Origin: Phyllobacteriaceae bacterium UBA1940
GTDB lineage: Bacteria; Pseudomonadota; Alphaproteobacteria; Rhizobiales; Rhizobiaceae
Direction of reading: 5' to 3'
Assembly: GCA_002336975.1 (NCBI GenBank)
Contig: DDFA01000028.1
Location: forward strand, 1 to 23,455
DNA length: 23,455 nt
Position 1 is the first letter of the stretch, and the number at the start of each line of letters is the position of its first letter. A program made the translations under genes and the position numbers. This document shows, one piece after another, positions 1-6,693 of this stretch. Below the pieces are notes generated by a model. The model did no database searches. It saw only the letters and a list, made by a program, of their open reading frames with translations, and was not told the DNA's origin.

Positions 1-40
1 CCAGTCCAAACCCTCCACGACATAAGGAGAGCCGTCCGGT

Positions 41-94
41 GTCAATCGCATCTACCGGCTCTATCGCGAGGAAGGTCTTTTCGTGCGCAAGCGG
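41..94 (+). mobile_element. IS3-family transposase fragment (OrfB, about 18 codons)
   Basis: The frame starting at 41 reads [18 protein letters not shown]. This closely resembles the conserved N-terminal segment of IS3-group OrfB (DDE) transposases, where a '[12 protein letters not shown]' stretch precedes the catalytic core. No DDE core, OrfA or terminal inverted repeats can be seen, and an in-frame stop lies upstream at 23-25, so this is a dead remnant. It runs directly, in the same frame, into the ABC ATPase remnant that follows, which marks a recombination or deletion junction near position 95. The family call rests on recognition of the motif only. Confidence 0.6.
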
Positions 95-456
95 ACAGGC
101 ATCCTGCTGCTCGACGAGCCGACCACTTTCCTCGACATCGCCCACCAGATCGAGACGCTGGACCTGCTTGCCGATCTCAACGCGCAAGGCCGCACGATCG
201 TCGCCGTGCCGCACGACCTGAACCACGCCTGTCGCTGTGCGTCGCATCTCATTGCCATGAAGGATGAAAACATCCTCGCTGAGGGTGCCCCGCCGCCATC
301 GTCACGGAACAACTGGTTGAAGACGTATTCGGTCTACCCGCCCTCATCGTCGACGATCCTGTATCGAACACGCCTCTTGTCGTTCCAAGAAAGAAGCCTG
401 GTTCACTGATATTGAACAGAAAGGAATGCGGGCGAACCAGCCATTTGCGTCAATAG
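95..456 (+). pseudogene. C-terminal remnant of a siderophore/iron-type ABC transporter ATPase, frameshifted
   Basis: After the transposase sliver the frame reads [20 protein letters not shown], the Walker B and D-loop of FecE/FepC-type ATPases, followed by an H-loop ([11 protein letters not shown]) and [15 protein letters not shown]. Walker A, the Q-loop and the signature motif are missing, so at least half of the protein is gone. Near 287-292 the frame breaks: from about 293 the family's usual C-terminus ([20 protein letters not shown]) continues in the frame of position 298, consistent with loss of one base in a C-rich run. That frame stays open to a stop at 454-456. In the intact family this subunit drives ferric-siderophore uptake through a FecCD-type permease. 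Here it cannot work because nucleotide cannot be bound. The only translatable product is a GTG-started 108-codon chimera (83-409). Confidence 0.8.
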
Positions 457-616
457 CGGCGGCTTGACCTATCCCGACGGGCGGTCGCTGTATGTGAACC
501 CCTATACGAGGAAGGTGCAGGGCACTGGCGGCATTTTCGATTTGCGCCACTTCATCCGCGCCCGGCATGGCTGGCTGCTCATATCGGTGAAGGAAACGGT
601 CAGCTGGGGCCGGTAG
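431..616 (+). pseudogene. Fragment of a PepSY-associated transmembrane protein
   Basis: The plus frame in phase with 464 reads GLTYPDGRSLYVNPYTRKVQ followed by GTGGIFDLRHFIRARHGWLL and a stop at 614-616. The 'hVNPYTG.V.G' element, followed by a helix with a conserved 'R..HGWLL' segment, is characteristic of PepSY_TM proteins, which are inner-membrane proteins often encoded beside siderophore receptors and ABC importers. The N-terminal membrane helix and everything after the first C-terminal helix are missing. Position next to the decayed iron-type ATPase suggests that a whole iron-uptake cluster was lost here. The assignment is from the pattern and the context; the fragment has no recognisable start or ribosome site. 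Confidence 0.55.
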
Positions 617-913
617 TTCAAGTCTCTTCAAGAGCTTTTCTAACGAATATGTGTGACCATGGGTCCCTCGACCTAGACCAGCCAGTATTCCGGGCCTCGC
701 CCTGAACTCCGTCATCTTCATTGGACGCCAGATGGCTCGTGGCGTCGGGCTTCTATGATCCGATATAGAGATCCACCCGACAAACGGTCCGGCACGGAGG
801 AGACAAGGTGCTCAGACCGAGATTTTCGGCAACCATGGAGTCGTCGTGAACTGAGTCGTATTCAAACGGCAAAACGTGGTAAGCGCTGGCCGAACAACAA
901 CAGGAGTTTCATC
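617..913. other. Intergenic stretch, no gene recognised
   Basis: No convincing coding frame is seen. A strong Shine-Dalgarno-like run (GGAGGAGAC, about 797-805) precedes a GTG at 808, but that frame stops after 13 codons (stop 847-849). It is either the remains of a gene start or a coincidence. The stretch presumably holds the promoter for the gene starting at 914, though no clear -35/-10 pair stands out. Confidence 0.4.
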
Positions 914-1147
914 GTGAGTGAACCGACCGTCGCGGAAGCAACAAACCGTGTTTATCAATCGCTTGAGGCGGACAACGCGGATATCGACCTGCACATCGCG
1001 GCTCTCAAGGCGGCGTTGATACGAGAGGGTTTGAAAGAGGCCGTGTTCGACCCGACCAGGCTCCCACACGGCAATCGTTCTGGCAGAAAGCTGATGCAGG
1101 CCTACTTCCGTCAGCGCGGCGTGTCGGTAAAGTTCTCGGCCGCGTGA
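914..1147 (+). CDS. Small hypothetical protein (77 aa)
   Basis: I do not recognise this protein. The GTG start at 914 is preceded by AACAGGAG about 8 nt upstream. A longer frame from 755 exists, but its first 53 codons are Arg/Ser-rich, lack a ribosome site and look non-coding, so 914 is preferred. The product is soluble and probably helical: an acidic N-terminal half (SEPTVAEATNRVYQSLEADN) and a basic C-terminal half containing 'GNRSGRKLMQAYFRQRGV'. There is no signal peptide, membrane span or Cys. The gene after it starts 37 bp later on the same strand, so the two may be co-transcribed. The acidic and basic halves could suit a small regulator or nucleic-acid contact, but nothing proves that. 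Confidence 0.6.
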   Translation: MSEPTVAEATNRVYQSLEADNADIDLHIAALKAALIREGLKEAVFDPTRLPHGNRSGRKLMQAYFRQRGVSVKFSAA

Positions 1148-1184
1148 CGCAACCATGGCGTCACACGAGAAGGAACAAACCACC

Positions 1185-1853
1185 GTGCGCGTGACGAGAC
1201 CTCGTGTGAGAGCATGGGCCGCATTGGTGTTCCTTTGTCCTTCGATAGGGTGTGGGGTTGTGCACGCCGAAGACCTGTCGGCCGAGCAGGGCGCGTTCGA
1301 GCTGACGCCGCGCATCCTGGAAAACCTCGTGGAATGCCGTGCGCCACGCGAGGTTCTCGGCGAGGTCGGAATGGTGCTCTTCATGGGGAAGACGGCGCCG
1401 GCGTGGCTCACGCCTGTCGATGATGACGGCCATGATGGCATGATGGGACTTGAAACCTTCGATCTCAAGGAGCCGATCACGGTGTTTGGCGCGCCGGCAA
1501 GCCGGATCTCGTTCCTCCAGGAATGGGTCGTGACGGAGCGGGATCATGACGCCGTCCTCGCCACCGTCCAGAACGAGGACATGAAACGCGCACCGATCAC
1601 GTTGACCGAGCAATACTATCGCTTCGTCGATCCTGAGGTCGGCCCAATGATCGGCGCCTTCGCTCCAACCGACGATGCGTTGGCCATGCTGCTGGGCATG
1701 CCGGCCGAAACGGGCAAGCCCAAGACGATGTTCGTTGGCTGCAACTACGCGGTCGCATCGCAAGATGAGTTCCTCGACGCGGCCAGAAAGGCCGACGCCA
1801 TGGCCGGTGCCGCGGGACAAGACATTGAGGATATGCTGGAAGGCGAGCCGTAA
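1185..1853 (+). CDS. Secreted/periplasmic hypothetical protein (222 aa)
   Basis: The N-terminus is a classical signal peptide: a basic MRVTRPRVRA, a hydrophobic WAALVFLCPSIGCGV and a likely cleavage after VHA. This favours the GTG at 1185, which has AAGGA about 10 nt upstream, over the in-frame ATG at 1155, which has no ribosome site and would put 10 polar residues before the signal. The mature part is acidic, about 195 residues, with one Cys in an early 'LVECRAP' and one in a late 'MFVGCNYA', a spacing that would suit a disulfide, and a central 'LKEPITVFG' strand. It vaguely resembles an uncharacterised proteobacterial secreted family with an early and a late Cys, but I cannot name it and give no function. 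It follows the 77-aa orphan gene. Confidence 0.7.
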   Translation: MRVTRPRVRAWAALVFLCPSIGCGVVHAEDLSAEQGAFELTPRILENLVECRAPREVLGEVGMVLFMGKTAPAWLTPVDDDGHDGMMGLETFDLKEPITVFGAPASRISFLQEWVVTERDHDAVLATVQNEDMKRAPITLTEQYYRFVDPEVGPMIGAFAPTDDALAMLLGMPAETGKPKTMFVGCNYAVASQDEFLDAARKADAMAGAAGQDIEDMLEGEP

Positions 1854-2216
1854 GCCGCCGTCAATGCTTTCAGGCTGCTGGCTTCCCTGAGACAAGGTTC
1901 GGGATGTTTCCCGCACGAGGAGCAGAGCGTCTCTTGTACCGGCTGAATCGTTGGAATAGCCTTTTCCGGGTGAAGACGTTCCGTTGATCGTGAAGACAAA
2001 CGGCGACCCTGTTGACGCCCCCTCCCATGCACCGCCGTCCCTTCGTCATGGCCGGATGATGGGGGCTTCATCTTCCCAGCCGGAACCTTCTGCTTCCTGG
2101 TGCCTGTTTGCATCGGAAGCGGCGCGGGCAACGGCAACGGAAGAGCACCAGAAGGGGCCGGCTAACGACAACCGGCCGGAAGCGGAGGAAGAGGGCGACC
2201 CGGAGGGGCTGTCGAG
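1854..2216. other. Intergenic stretch with no supported gene
   Basis: A 78-codon open frame (1984-2220) lies here, but its composition (Ser/Pro-rich, then Glu-rich), the lack of a ribosome site and the absence of any recognisable motif argue against a gene. Frames on the minus strand are equally unconvincing. The stretch probably contains sequence decayed beyond recognition, since its right end abuts the ATP-grasp scrap. Confidence 0.4.
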
Positions 2217-2441
2217 GTGACGCCCGCGATGCTGGCAATCATCGACACCGTGCGGCCCAAGCTTATCAAGGACGATATGTTCATCGGCGATGAGAAAGCG
2301 CTGGAGATCAACCTGTTCACACCAGGTGGTTTGCAAACGCCCAATTTTTCCGACAGCGCGATGGCGGCTCTGGAAGAGAAGGTCGTGGCGCGCGGGGCTT
2401 TTGGCAACCGCCTGGAAAACAGCCGGCTTGCGACGCTGTGA
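2217..2441 (+). pseudogene. C-terminal fragment of a glutathione-synthetase-like ATP-grasp protein
   Basis: The frame contains MLAIIDTVRPKLIKDDMF, a shortened GDEKALEINLFTPGGL and then SAMAALEEKVVAR. In glutathione-synthetase-like ATP-grasp enzymes the corresponding region reads roughly 'RP.L..DGMF.VG.DI.GD.L.EIN..SPGG', where the 'EIN' carboxylate and Asn bind Mg-ATP. Here the 'VGLDIVGD' segment between MF and the EIN motif has shrunk to about 'IGD', and the whole N-terminal two thirds (substrate-binding and most of the ATP-grasp domain) are missing. It is therefore a broken remnant, although it is open for 74 codons. It lies tail-to-tail with the histidine kinase gene, ending 25 bp from that gene's stop codon. 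Confidence 0.6.
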
Positions 2442-2466
2442 ACACATGCCGTCGCGCTGTAGGCAC

Positions 2467-4575
2467 TCATTGAGACGCGGGTGCCTTGGGAAACAGCATT
2501 TCGACGGTCGTTCCATGACCCGGCCTTGAATGGATTTGCGCATCGCCTCCGCTTTGGCGAACGAAACCGTAGACGACCGCGAGTCCAAGACCCGCGCCAC
2601 CCAGGTCGTTGCGCGTGGTGAAGTAGGGCTCGAAGGCCTTGTCGACGGCCTCCGGCGACATGCCGATCCCTTCGTCGTTCACACAGATGACGACACCCGA
2701 CTCGCGGCGTTCGGAGCGGATGAGGATTGTGCCGCCGTCCGGCATGGCGGCTGCGGCGTTGAGGCAGAGATTGAGGATCGATTGCTCGAAGAGTGCGGCA
2801 TCCAGCAGCACGTCCGGCAGGTCACGGGCGATATCGAAGACGAGCCGGCACTTTTCGCCTATGGCGATCTCCAGCACGTCCGCCATGCCACGCAGCAGCG
2901 CGCCTATGTCGATGCTGCTTGGATGAATGGGCTGCTGGCTGCCGACGGAAAGCATGCTGCCGGCGAGCGACCGGCCGCGGTCGGCTGCCTTGCGGATGCG
3001 GGCGAGGTGACGCTTCTGCCGGTCGTTGAAGCCCGTCTCGCGCTCCAGAAGCCCGAGGCTGCCTGTGATGATGCCGATCATGTTGCCGACCTCGTGGCTG
3101 ACCTGATGCGTCATGCGCATGATGCCGTCGAGGCGTTGGGCCTTGACCGCCTCGGCTTCCTGTCGGTCCATGTCGGTAACGTCGCGTGCCAGAAGCACCA
3201 CGCCGCCGTCGGGCTGGCGCGACAGCGAGATTTCGGTCACCCGGCCCGCCTCGGAGCGGTGGCGCAGGACCGAGCGGTCCTCGAGCGCCCCAGCTTCCGT
3301 TTGGCTGGGCAGCAGGAGCGGGGAAATCTCGGGAATGGGAGCGACGAACCGGCGTGCTGGCAGCTTGCGCGCCGAGCCGGACCAGCCGACGAGCTCGATG
3401 ACACGCCGGTTCATGGTGATCGGTTTGCCCGAGGGGTCGAAGAGGGCGATGCCCTCGTTCATGTTGCGGAAGGTGGAGCGGATGGTGCGCGCGGCCGCCT
3501 CGGCCGTGCGTCGCAGCCGCGAGACGCGCTCGACGCTGTCGCGGAAGGCGCGGAAGGCTTCGAGCAGGCGCACCAGCTCCGTCTCCGTGCCGTCGTAATG
3601 CGGCGCATCGACATCCTTGCGCCCCTCGGCCAGCGCATTCATGCCCGTCGAAAGCGAAACGATGCCGCGAGAAACGCGCATGACCGAGCGGATGGAGAGG
3701 GTCGCCATGGCGAGGACCAGCAGCGAGGCGACGGCGACGATGACGAGGAGGCGGCTCAGCGTGTCCGATGCCGACAGCAGGTCTTCGTTGAGACCATGGG
3801 CGACCGCCTCGCTCTGCGTTTCCGTGGCATGCGAAAGATCGCGCGATACCGAATGCAGCCGCGAGACGGCGGTGCGGATGGCGAACATTTCCTGGAGATA
3901 CCGGGTTTGTGCCTCGAAGATTCGTTCATAGGGGGCAAGCTCGGTAGCGGAAATGCGCGAATCCGGTGAGGCTCGCTCCAGCCGTGGCAGGGTTTCCGCC
4001 ACATAGCGCCGGCGCAGTTCGCCGAGCTGAAACAGGCTGTCGGAGTTGGAGGCGGACTGTACGATGGCATTCAGTTTCCGGCGAAAATCCGCATCCGAAA
4101 GGCCGCTGCCGGTCGCGATCTCACCAAGGGCGGCCGCCGCCTCCGCCTTGTGCTGCTGGGCGGAGTCCGCGTCGCTTGCAAGCGACATGGTCTGCGTGCG
4201 GATCGTTGTGAGCAGTTCGACGATGCGGGCGCTGGCAAAGCCCTTCACGGCGGCCTCTCCGGCACCCGGCTCCATGGCGCGCAGCAGCGTATCGACTTGC
4301 GCGACCACCGAACGGCTTTCGCTGGAAACACGGTAGGGCGATGTCGCGTTCATCAGGAAGGGCGCGCTCGATACCAGGTCGGAGACCTGGCGCGAGACGA
4401 GCGAGGCCTTGGCGAGGCTGGAGAACGCCTGCAGGCCGTAGGCCGCCATCTCTTCACGCGCCCGCTGCAGGCCGAAGACGGCCACGGTTGCAAGGCTGAA
4501 GACCAGCACGCAGATGAAGGCGATGGCGAAAGGCAGGCGAAAGGCGATGGAGGAGAGGAACGCGCGGCTGATCAC
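2467..4575 (-). CDS. Membrane sensor histidine kinase (702 aa)
   Basis: A two-component sensor kinase in the inner membrane. TM1 is at about residues 12-35 and TM2 at about 274-298, enclosing a periplasmic domain of roughly 240 residues rich in predicted helix. A HAMP-like linker (about 296-350), a PAS-like fold (about 365-465, 'NMNEGIALFDPSGKPI') and the kinase core follow. The core shows an H-box with the phospho-acceptor His494 in 'QVSHEVGNM', an N-box around Asn606, a G1 box 634-638 (DEGIG), an F-box 'FEPYFTTR' and a G2 box 659-665 (GGAGLGL). All catalytic elements are intact and there is no receiver domain. The start is GTG, sharing 4 bp (GTGA) with the stop of the response-regulator gene, so the pair is translationally coupled. 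The location opposite the ABC operon suggests that it senses the imported solute, possibly through a binding protein. Confidence 0.93.
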   Translation of the reverse strand: MISRAFLSSIAFRLPFAIAFICVLVFSLATVAVFGLQRAREEMAAYGLQAFSSLAKASLVSRQVSDLVSSAPFLMNATSPYRVSSESRSVVAQVDTLLRAMEPGAGEAAVKGFASARIVELLTTIRTQTMSLASDADSAQQHKAEAAAALGEIATGSGLSDADFRRKLNAIVQSASNSDSLFQLGELRRRYVAETLPRLERASPDSRISATELAPYERIFEAQTRYLQEMFAIRTAVSRLHSVSRDLSHATETQSEAVAHGLNEDLLSASDTLSRLLVIVAVASLLVLAMATLSIRSVMRVSRGIVSLSTGMNALAEGRKDVDAPHYDGTETELVRLLEAFRAFRDSVERVSRLRRTAEAAARTIRSTFRNMNEGIALFDPSGKPITMNRRVIELVGWSGSARKLPARRFVAPIPEISPLLLPSQTEAGALEDRSVLRHRSEAGRVTEISLSRQPDGGVVLLARDVTDMDRQEAEAVKAQRLDGIMRMTHQVSHEVGNMIGIITGSLGLLERETGFNDRQKRHLARIRKAADRGRSLAGSMLSVGSQQPIHPSSIDIGALLRGMADVLEIAIGEKCRLVFDIARDLPDVLLDAALFEQSILNLCLNAAAAMPDGGTILIRSERRESGVVICVNDEGIGMSPEAVDKAFEPYFTTRNDLGGAGLGLAVVYGFVRQSGGDAQIHSRPGHGTTVEMLFPKAPASQ

Positions 4576-5312
4576 GGGGTGGGCTCGCCGTCATCCGTGC
4601 TCAGCACGTAGCCTTTGCCCCGACGCGTCAGAATATGGCGCGGCAGGTCCGGATTGCGCTCGATCTTGCGGCGCAGGCGCAGCACCAGCACATCGACATT
4701 GCGGTCGATATAACGATCGCTTTCCGCCCCCAGGCGGTCGAGGATCTGCGCGCGGCTGACCGGCATGTTCGGCGCTTCTGCAAGGATTGCCAGCAGGGCG
4801 AATTCCGCGCTGGTCAGTGATTTCGTGGGGTCGCAGAGGCAGACGGCGCGGCGGTTCTTGAGGTCGACGGACCAGTCGCCGAGTTTCAGCGATGCCGGCT
4901 CGTGCTCGCGCTCGGCCTCGCGCTCCGGCTTCAGCGTCGGAATCGTCCGGCGCAGCACCGCCTTGATGCGTGCGGTCAACTCGATCGGCTCGAACGGCTT
5001 GACGACATAGTCGTCCGCCGCCGTTTCCAGGCCGAGCACCCGGTCTGCCGCACTCCCCGCCGCCGTCACCATGACGATGCCGATCGCGCTCTCGGCGCGC
5101 AGGCGCTGGGCAAAGGTGCGGCCGGACGTGCCAGGCAGGTTATGGTCGACAAGCACCAGATGTACAGTTTCGCGCGTCAGGACGCCGGCGGCGTCCTCCG
5201 CCGAGGGCGCGGTCAGCGGTGTCCAGCCTTCGGCCTCCACGAGGTCCGAAATCAGCTCCGCCATATCGGGATCGTCCTCGACGATCAGGATGCGTATCCG
5301 CTCGTTCAGCAT
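4572..5312 (-). CDS. OmpR-family response regulator (246 aa)
   Basis: An N-terminal receiver domain (about 5-120) carries the acidic pocket E12/D13/D14, the phosphorylation site Asp56 in 'VLVDHNLPG', Thr83 and Lys105 ('VVKPF'). A linker of charged residues leads to a C-terminal OmpR/PhoB winged helix (about 138-238) with 'LTSAEFALLAILA', 'RNVDVLVLRLRRKIE' and the wing 'ILTRRGKGYVL'. The ATG at 5312 has GGGAGGA 6 nt upstream, which fixes the start. It is the first gene of the minus-strand pair and is divergent from the solute-binding-protein operon across about 236 bp, so it most likely controls that operon and its own gene, binding the direct repeats described at 5381-5446. The target is inferred from the arrangement. 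Confidence 0.94.
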   Translation of the reverse strand: MLNERIRILIVEDDPDMAELISDLVEAEGWTPLTAPSAEDAAGVLTRETVHLVLVDHNLPGTSGRTFAQRLRAESAIGIVMVTAAGSAADRVLGLETAADDYVVKPFEPIELTARIKAVLRRTIPTLKPEREAEREHEPASLKLGDWSVDLKNRRAVCLCDPTKSLTSAEFALLAILAEAPNMPVSRAQILDRLGAESDRYIDRNVDVLVLRLRRKIERNPDLPRHILTRRGKGYVLSTDDGEPTP

Positions 5313-5380
5313 GCCATTCCTCCCGCCGCCATCATAGGCAGCGCTGCCACACTATTCAAAGCGGCCTCGCGTTATGGGCT

Positions 5381-5446
5381 TTGTAACAATTGTAATCTTT
5401 GTCATTTTTTCGCGCTTTTCCGTTTCGTGGCTGTAAGAACGGTAAC
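5381..5446 (+). promoter_or_regulatory. Direct-repeat array, candidate response-regulator binding sites
   Basis: In the divergent intergenic region three heptamers on an exact 9-bp period occur at 5381 (TTGTAAC), 5390 (TTGTAAT) and 5399 (TTGTCAT). Two more with the same 9-bp spacing occur at 5431 (CTGTAAG) and 5440 (CGGTAAC). OmpR-family regulators bind tandem direct half-sites, usually with a period of 10-11 bp, so the 9-bp period is slightly unusual. The array also contains the palindrome ACAATTGT (5386-5393). Its position is about 100-170 bp upstream of the operon's first start codon and 70-135 bp from the regulator's. The function is inferred. Confidence 0.5.
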
Positions 5447-5548
5447 CATTCTTCGGTTGCGGCGCGCGGCAGATATGCCATCCTGACTGCGGAGATTGGG
5501 GTGCCCGGCACTCCAAGGAGCGCCTGCGCTCTATATGGGAGGAGCATC

Positions 5549-6571
5549 GTGAGAGGCATCACCGCTATCAGCGCGGTCGCGGCCCTGTGGCTTGCGAGCA
5601 TGACGGCCGGCGCGGCAGCGCCGTCGCTCACCGTCCTGTGCGGCGTGGACGAGGCGTGGTGCGCCGCGATGAAGACGGCCTACGAGGCCAAGACCGGCCT
5701 CGAGGTCTCCATGACCCGCAAGAGCACCGGCGATATCCTCAACCAGATCCGCGCCGAAAACGCGGCCCCCACGGTCGATGTCTGGTGGGGCGGCACGGGC
5801 GATACGCATCTTCAGGCCGGCTCCGAAAATCTGCTCGAACCCTACCAGCCGGCGCATGGGCGCGACATGTTGCCTTGGGCGCAGAACTTCTTCGCCATGT
5901 CCGGCGGCCGCTCGGCGGGCATCTATGCCGGCGCGCTCGGCTTTGCCTACAATGCCGACCTCTTGCGTGATCTGAAGCTGCCCGCGCCGACCTGCTGGAA
6001 GGACCTGATCGATATCGCCTATCGCGGCCGCATCCTGAGTGGCAATCCGAATTCGTCGGGGACCGCCTTCACGACGCTGGCGACCCTCGTCCAGCTATTT
6101 GGCGAGGACGAGGCCTTTCGCTATCTCGCCGCCCTCAATCGCAATATCGATCACTACACGACATCCGGTGCCGCACCCGTCAAGGCTGCCGCGCGTGGGG
6201 AGACGCTGATCGGCATTTCCTTCATGCATGATGCCGTGACGCAGAAGCAGGCAGGCTTCCCTCTCGTCATCGTCGCGCCCTGCGAGGGGACCGGATACGA
6301 GATCGGCGCCGTCAGCATCGTCAAGGGCGCCAGACATGGCGAGGAGGCGAGGCGCTTCGTCGATTTCGCGCTGAGCCCCGAAGGGCAGAGGACGGGCGCA
6401 CTTGCCGGCCAGAACCAGGTTCCGTCCAATGCCATGGCGACCCTGCCGCTCGCGGCGCCCGATATCTCGTTGATCAAGATGGTTGACTATGACTTCGCCA
6501 CCTTCGGTTCGCCGGTGGAACGAAGTCGGTTGCTCGAAAGGTTCGATGCGGAGATTTCCGCGACGAACTGA
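5549..6571 (+). CDS. Periplasmic solute-binding protein, AfuA/FbpA-like, copy 1 (340 aa)
   Basis: A binding protein of the family-1 / iron-type fold. The GTG at 5549 has GGGAGGAG just upstream and gives a clean signal peptide (about 1-24, ending AGAAA); the open frame extending back to 5399 has no signal and is rejected. Landmarks are 'IYAGALGFAYN', 'GNPNSSGTAFT', 'TSGAAPVKAAARGE', 'FMHDA' and 'PCEGTGYEIG'. Four Cys (LLCG/LCG, WC, TCW, PCE) match the positions of four Cys in the next gene's product, suggesting two disulfides. Annotations of this family usually say 'iron', but the motifs fit the AfuA branch, which binds hexose phosphates. It is first in the operon, divergent from the two-component pair, and could serve as importer subunit, as co-sensor, or both. 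Confidence 0.88.
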   Translation: MRGITAISAVAALWLASMTAGAAAPSLTVLCGVDEAWCAAMKTAYEAKTGLEVSMTRKSTGDILNQIRAENAAPTVDVWWGGTGDTHLQAGSENLLEPYQPAHGRDMLPWAQNFFAMSGGRSAGIYAGALGFAYNADLLRDLKLPAPTCWKDLIDIAYRGRILSGNPNSSGTAFTTLATLVQLFGEDEAFRYLAALNRNIDHYTTSGAAPVKAAARGETLIGISFMHDAVTQKQAGFPLVIVAPCEGTGYEIGAVSIVKGARHGEEARRFVDFALSPEGQRTGALAGQNQVPSNAMATLPLAAPDISLIKMVDYDFATFGSPVERSRLLERFDAEISATN

Positions 6572-6601
6572 TCGAGACCGCCGCATAAGCCCGATCCCGA
6601 A

Positions 6602-6660
6602 TTCGTGAACGTGCGCCCGCAGGGCTGCCCGAAGGCCCCTTCCTGCGCCTCGTTCACGGA
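6602..6660 (+). other. Long imperfect hairpin between the two binding-protein genes
   Basis: An outer stem pairs CGTGAACG (6604-6611) with CGTTCACG (6651-6658). An inner stem pairs CGCAGG (6618-6623) with CCTGCG (6642-6647). No T-run follows, so it is not a classical intrinsic terminator. It sits 30 bp after the first binding-protein stop and 33 bp before the second start, where it could stabilise the upstream transcript or partly attenuate read-through. The role is inferred. Confidence 0.5.
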
Positions 6661-6693
6661 CAAGACCAAAACAGGCAACAGGAGGATACCCCC

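Noticed and set aside
808..849. Mini-ORF of 13 codons with a strong GGAGGAGAC ribosome site
   Set aside because: No conserved feature, no downstream gene arrangement suggesting attenuation; may be a decayed gene start.
2530..3969. 479-codon plus-strand open frame opposite the histidine kinase gene
   Set aside because: It mirrors the codons of the kinase gene, which has full kinase motifs. Composition is Asp/Arg/Ala-rich without motifs, typical of an antisense shadow in high-GC DNA.
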